From positions 434,001 to 498,000 of the forward strand of contig NZ_CP085337.1 of assembly GCF_020618475.1 (NCBI RefSeq): 64,000 bases of DNA, read 5' to 3'. Position 1 is the first letter of the stretch. Every line of letters starts with the position of its first letter. The DNA is from Haladaptatus halobius. GTDB lineage: Archaea > Halobacteriota > Halobacteria > Halobacteriales > Haladaptataceae. The position numbers and the translations under genes were made by a program. Under the pieces are notes generated by a model. It did not search any database, was not told the origin of the DNA, and saw only the letters and a program-made list of their open reading frames with translations. Below, one piece after another: positions 60,971 through 64,000 of this stretch.

Positions 60971-62028
60971 TTCACACTGAGAGCCGTTTTCAGAGAGGGA
61001 AGATTGACCCGTTCCATGATTTCGATGTAACCCCATCCTCTCTCGTCCCATTCCTCGGTGACGCCGGGTATCGGCGTGATAGGTAAGTGGTCTTTCGCGT
61101 TGGTCTCCGAAACGAGTTGTTTCGCGGCCCTGTCGGACTCGAACACCGGCGCGAGGACATGCTTGATACCGTGTTCCTCAATGAGTTCTTGCGCACGTCG
61201 AACGTCCGCAGGACTCGGTGAAGCATCCGGCGCGAGTTCAGTAAGCGTGTGGATCTCGAACCCGTATCGCTCCCCGAGATACTGGAAGGCGTTATGTCCG
61301 GCGATGAGAACCGCGTCTCGTTCCCTCGATTTGAGTTCGAATTGGAATTTCGCATCGAGTTCGTTCAGTCGGTTTCGGTAGTTCGTCGCGTTTTCGGCGA
61401 GCACGTCGTCGGAGAGGCCGTCTACTTTCGAAAGACTGTCTTCGATGGTTGTAACTGCCTGTTTCGTCCGTTGCGGATCGAGCCAAAAGTGGGGATCACT
61501 CGTTCCGTGATTTTGTTTCTCTTCGCCCGTTCCATGGTCGTGGTCTCCTTCGTCTGTTCCGTAGTCGGTTTCGTTCCCGTGGTTTGCGTCGTGTCCGCCT
61601 TCCTCTTCGTAGTGTTCGCTTTGTCCTTCATTGTGGCTCGGCGGTGACAGGAGGTCAATGCCGTGTCTGGCCTCGATGATGGTAATTTCAGGCCGTTCGG
61701 ATTTCACGTTCTCGACCATCTTGTCGGCCCACGGCTGGAATCCTTCATCCATGTAGGCGAGGGCGTCGCATTTGAGTGTGTCTCGTTGCACCTGCGCAGA
61801 TGGTTCCCACCCGTGGCCGTGCTGACCGATCGGCACCAAACTTTCGACGGTCGTGGTGTCTCCCGTGACGTTTCGCGCGAAGTCAGTCAAAACAAAAAAC
61901 GACGTTCGAACCGTCTTCGAACTCCCCGCATCGTCGCCAGAAGAGGTACTGAGGCAGCCAGCAACGGCTCCGCTTGCGAACAGCGCAGTTCCGATCTTGA
62001 CAGCGTGTCTTCGAGTGAGTATCGTCAT
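60967..62028 (-). CDS. Metal-binding lipoprotein of ABC importer (ZnuA-like)
   Basis: A 353-residue protein. Tat signal ILTRRHAVKIGTALFASG (twin Arg 6-7) and lipobox AVAGC (Cys25). Metal-site regions VPIGQHGHGWEPSAQ (His), a long His/Glu/Gly-rich loop (about 130-178, HYEEEGGHDANHGNETDYGT and GDHDHGTGEEKQNHG), DPHFWLDPQRTKQAV (His), LIAGHNAFQYLGERYGFEIH (His) and VFESDRAAKQLVSETN. The His-rich loop is a ZnuA-type hallmark, favouring zinc. First gene of znuACB; the promoter lies near 62030-62070. Confidence 0.93.
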   Translation of the reverse strand: MTILTRRHAVKIGTALFASGAVAGCLSTSSGDDAGSSKTVRTSFFVLTDFARNVTGDTTTVESLVPIGQHGHGWEPSAQVQRDTLKCDALAYMDEGFQPWADKMVENVKSERPEITIIEARHGIDLLSPPSHNEGQSEHYEEEGGHDANHGNETDYGTDEGDHDHGTGEEKQNHGTSDPHFWLDPQRTKQAVTTIEDSLSKVDGLSDDVLAENATNYRNRLNELDAKFQFELKSRERDAVLIAGHNAFQYLGERYGFEIHTLTELAPDASPSPADVRRAQELIEEHGIKHVLAPVFESDRAAKQLVSETNAKDHLPITPIPGVTEEWDERGWGYIEIMERVNLPSLKTALSVK

Positions 62029-62094
62029 CAGATGGTTGTTAACTTTATTCTCTTAGTTAATAAACACTGCTATTCGTCTATGGGATGTTGTTAA

Positions 62095-62490
62095 AACGGT
62101 CACTCAGTCTTTCCCGTCGATACCGGTGGGTTGTACGCTGCCTTTGACGAGGATGATGTGAATCACGAGAAGGCGGATGCGGTATTCGATGGGATGGCAG
62201 CAGGTGGGTACGGGCCAGTGTTTAATGTTGACCAGATCGGGCACACAGCGGCAGTCGACGCACTCTCGACTGTGCGCCAGTCACAGACGTTCAATATCCT
62301 GCCGGTAGGAAAGGAGACGTTCGAGACGGTCTGTGAAGAGTTTGAACGCTACGACGACCAGCCGATTTCGTTTATCGATCAGACGAGTGCGGTGCTTGCT
62401 CGGGAGCACGAGATCAAGCATATGTTTGCCATTGATAGTGATTTTCGAACGCTAGGGTTTGAACGGGTGCCGGTCGATAGAGAGATCTGA
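62095..62490 (+). pseudogene. PIN-domain gene without a normal start
   Basis: Open from just after TAA 62092. NGHSVFPVDTGGLYAAFDED holds the first PIN Asp (VDTGGLYAAFD), followed by VNHEKADAVFDGMAAGGYGP, then ETVCEEFERYDDQPISFIDQ and EHEIKHMFAIDSDFRTLGFE with the later acids. The only start codons are TTG 62131, after the first Asp, or none, so the protein would lose a catalytic residue. Antitoxin not seen. Probably a decayed VapC. Confidence 0.6.
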
Positions 62491-62642
62491 TAGACGCCCG
62501 ACGCAACGGTACGACCAGGTCGGCATAGATTAGGAAAACAGGCACTTCGCGTCCTCGGAAAGAACTAGGAGTACGCGTTCGCACCGCTCCCCGAGGTTGC
62601 CCATAAGCTGCTTCGGCGATGGCAGGATAAACTCGATCCGGT

Positions 62643-63030
62643 AACCCGGAGTTCCGGTATTCCCGACTGACCACGCGCCCTCGAAGTGTCGAGCGGTTCG
62701 GTCACAGATACCGGATGTAGATGTTGAAAGTGTAGATATCGGTTTTGTGATTTGTGAAAATGAGGTCGTACTGCCTGCGATTTCGACGGAAGGGGCACGG
62801 TTGGTGATGAAGCGGCTGTGCGACGAGGCGGATCTGGATATTGAGGGTGAGTATCTGAAACCGTACGGCGCTCGACGCGGGCTTGGCGATGAATTGTATC
62901 GAACCAATTCAACCGACGCACAGGCCGCGCTGCGCCACTCGTCGATTGCGATAGCGAACAAGAGCTACTCGCATATCGAGGCGGGCGAGATCAGTGACGT
63001 GATCGATAGCACGCGAGGAGGAGAGGATGC
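62643..63030 (+). pseudogene. C-terminal remnant of a tyrosine recombinase (integrase)
   Basis: Open from after TAA near 62640, without start. FPTDHAPSKCRAVRSQIPDV, ISTEGARLVMKRLCDEADLD, then YLKPYGARRGLGDELYRTNS (conserved Arg), AQAALRHSSIAIANKSYSHI (conserved His and nucleophile Tyr), EAGEISDVIDS. The arm-binding and N-terminal catalytic parts are missing. Such integrases belong to haloarchaeal proviruses and plasmids; here only the end survives. The tail runs into the antisense of the next gene. Confidence 0.75.
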
Positions 63031-63067
63031 ACCTTACGGCGCAGGTCGATGTCTCAACAGTGCACCG

Positions 63068-63742
63068 TTAGAGATTACGATTCGCGTCCTCCTCATCAGA
63101 GGTGTTCGGAATGACCTTCTTGAGGATTCCCTTGGTTCCCCGGCGGAGCCGCTCAGAAAGCGCTTGATGTGACACGCCAAGTTTGTCGGCCAGTTCAGCC
63201 TGGTCGACCTCCCGTGGGACATCGTAATAGCCCTGTTCGACGGCCAGGATAAGGGCTTCTTGTTGGTCGTCGGTGAGATCGAATCGAACGCGCTGGGCGC
63301 TATCGACATCGTAGATGCGCGAAACATCGAGGGAGAACCCGTGTTCGTGCGCAAACTGGCTCGTTTCCGAAATCTTGTTCCGCTCGGGGAACAGTACGCG
63401 AAGACTCCATTGGTCGTCGTGCGCAATTGCGCGCTGAACGGTCGCGCCCTGTTCGAGCAGCAGGTACGCGATAATCTGGGTCTTGGTGACCCATTCCATT
63501 CGATAGAGCCGTTCGTCCTCAAGTTCAGTGAGAAGTTCAACTTTTCCAACACTAGGGTCGTCTTCGAGTGTCGCTGTCAACGTCTCAAAACCACCGTTTG
63601 ATGCCCAAACGAACGGCATTACGTAATCTGTATCATGCGCCACCACCCGATCGATTGTGAACACCATTTCGGGCAGGCGCTCCAACGTCTCGGATAATGC
63701 AAACTCCTCCGCTGGGATACTGAACTCCGCGATTGTACTCAT
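63068..63742 (-). CDS. HTH_10 (bacterio-opsin-activator family) regulator
   Basis: A 224-residue protein. The N-terminal 155 residues form the MSTIAEFSIPAEEFALSETL sensor-like domain common in this family (ERLPEMVFTIDRVVAHDTDY). HTH_10 lies at 158-212: LTDDQQEALILAVEQGYYDV, PREVDQAELADKLGVSHQAL (recognition), SERLRRGTKGILKKV. It is complete. The upstream 258 bases to the window edge hold no recognised gene, only its promoter. Confidence 0.92.
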   Translation of the reverse strand: MSTIAEFSIPAEEFALSETLERLPEMVFTIDRVVAHDTDYVMPFVWASNGGFETLTATLEDDPSVGKVELLTELEDERLYRMEWVTKTQIIAYLLLEQGATVQRAIAHDDQWSLRVLFPERNKISETSQFAHEHGFSLDVSRIYDVDSAQRVRFDLTDDQQEALILAVEQGYYDVPREVDQAELADKLGVSHQALSERLRRGTKGILKKVIPNTSDEEDANRNL

Positions 63743-64000
63743 ATCTCGGAGTAGGTCTCTAAAGAGCTATGGATGTTTGGATAGAGAATTGTAGTACGTA
63801 CTGCGACCACGCATACCGTATTACCCTGATAGATATGCGTCCTGTATTCAGCAACAAGTGAACGTACTGCCGAGCTGGTGTCATGAGAGCCGTGCTGAAC
63901 AGAGAGAATGTATTCTTCATCTCGCTGGTCACAGTGAGTTCCTGCTGAGTACCCTGGTGGGAGCGCCAGCGTTTAGATCACTGGTCGGGAGGACTCGCTC

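Noticed and set aside
63780..64000. The last 220 bases as a possible transposase fragment
   Set aside because: Only short frames and no motif; the window ends before anything can be supported.

Overview
The window is from a haloarchaeon (class Halobacteria). Exported proteins carry twin-arginine signals, often followed by a lipobox Cys. Regulators are of haloarchaeal types: HTH_10 (bacterio-opsin-activator), HalOD1, DUF7344-like, TrmB and AbrB. Mobile DNA is of the IS200/IS605-IS1341 TnpB kind. Base composition is a mosaic, with an AT-rich segment at about 7.5-13.9 kb and GC-rich blocks at about 15.2-23.2 kb and 28.7-30.6 kb. Together with many broken genes this suggests an accessory region (genomic island or secondary replicon). 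The genus cannot be read from the sequence.

Layout. 0-7.5 kb: a gene cut by the left edge, a beta-propeller lipoprotein, a metal-type permease carrying an internal YHS domain, a membrane-anchored YHS protein, an MFS-like transporter, a tRNA-like fold, a PadR-like regulator and small membrane proteins. 7.5-13.7 kb (AT-rich): a DUF7504-like protein, a 689-residue protein with a CHAT-type caspase-like domain, a zinc-finger protein, an HMA metal chaperone, a sigma-region-4-like HTH regulator and a 44-residue membrane peptide. 14-21.8 kb: a universal stress protein, then a 2-oxoacid dehydrogenase complex (E3, an E1 with alpha and beta fused, E2), a truncated OsmC and a phosphoribosyltransferase. 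21.8-28.5 kb: one full-length TnpB element, DUF7522, a rubrerythrin-like zinc ribbon, a tandem Usp protein and an alkaline-phosphatase-superfamily enzyme. 28.7-36.9 kb: a DrrAB-type ABC exporter and assorted single genes with TnpB-derived mini-elements between them.

37.3-47.1 kb looks like a saccharide-utilisation locus. It holds a PHP-type metallohydrolase, an exported GH76-like glycosidase, a TrmB regulator, and divergently a sugar ABC importer (binding lipoprotein, two permeases, ATPase) translationally coupled to a Gfo/Idh/MocA oxidoreductase. 48.2-53.5 kb is an aminotransferase plus a complete Pot-type (polyamine-like) ABC importer. 53.8-59.4 kb is gene debris around a PIN/AbrB toxin-antitoxin pair: a nonsense-mutated tnpB, beheaded HTH_10 and unknown genes, a DUF7344 pseudogene and a DNA polymerase B C-terminus with two one-base deletions. 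59.4-62.0 kb is a ZnuABC-type metal importer. The right end has PIN and tyrosine-recombinase remnants and an intact HTH_10 regulator.

The best candidate for an undescribed system is the DUF7504/CHAT pair at 7.9-10.8 kb with its AT-rich neighbours. The second is the family of TnpB-derived mini-elements, two of which keep the 3' end that in active elements encodes guide RNA.
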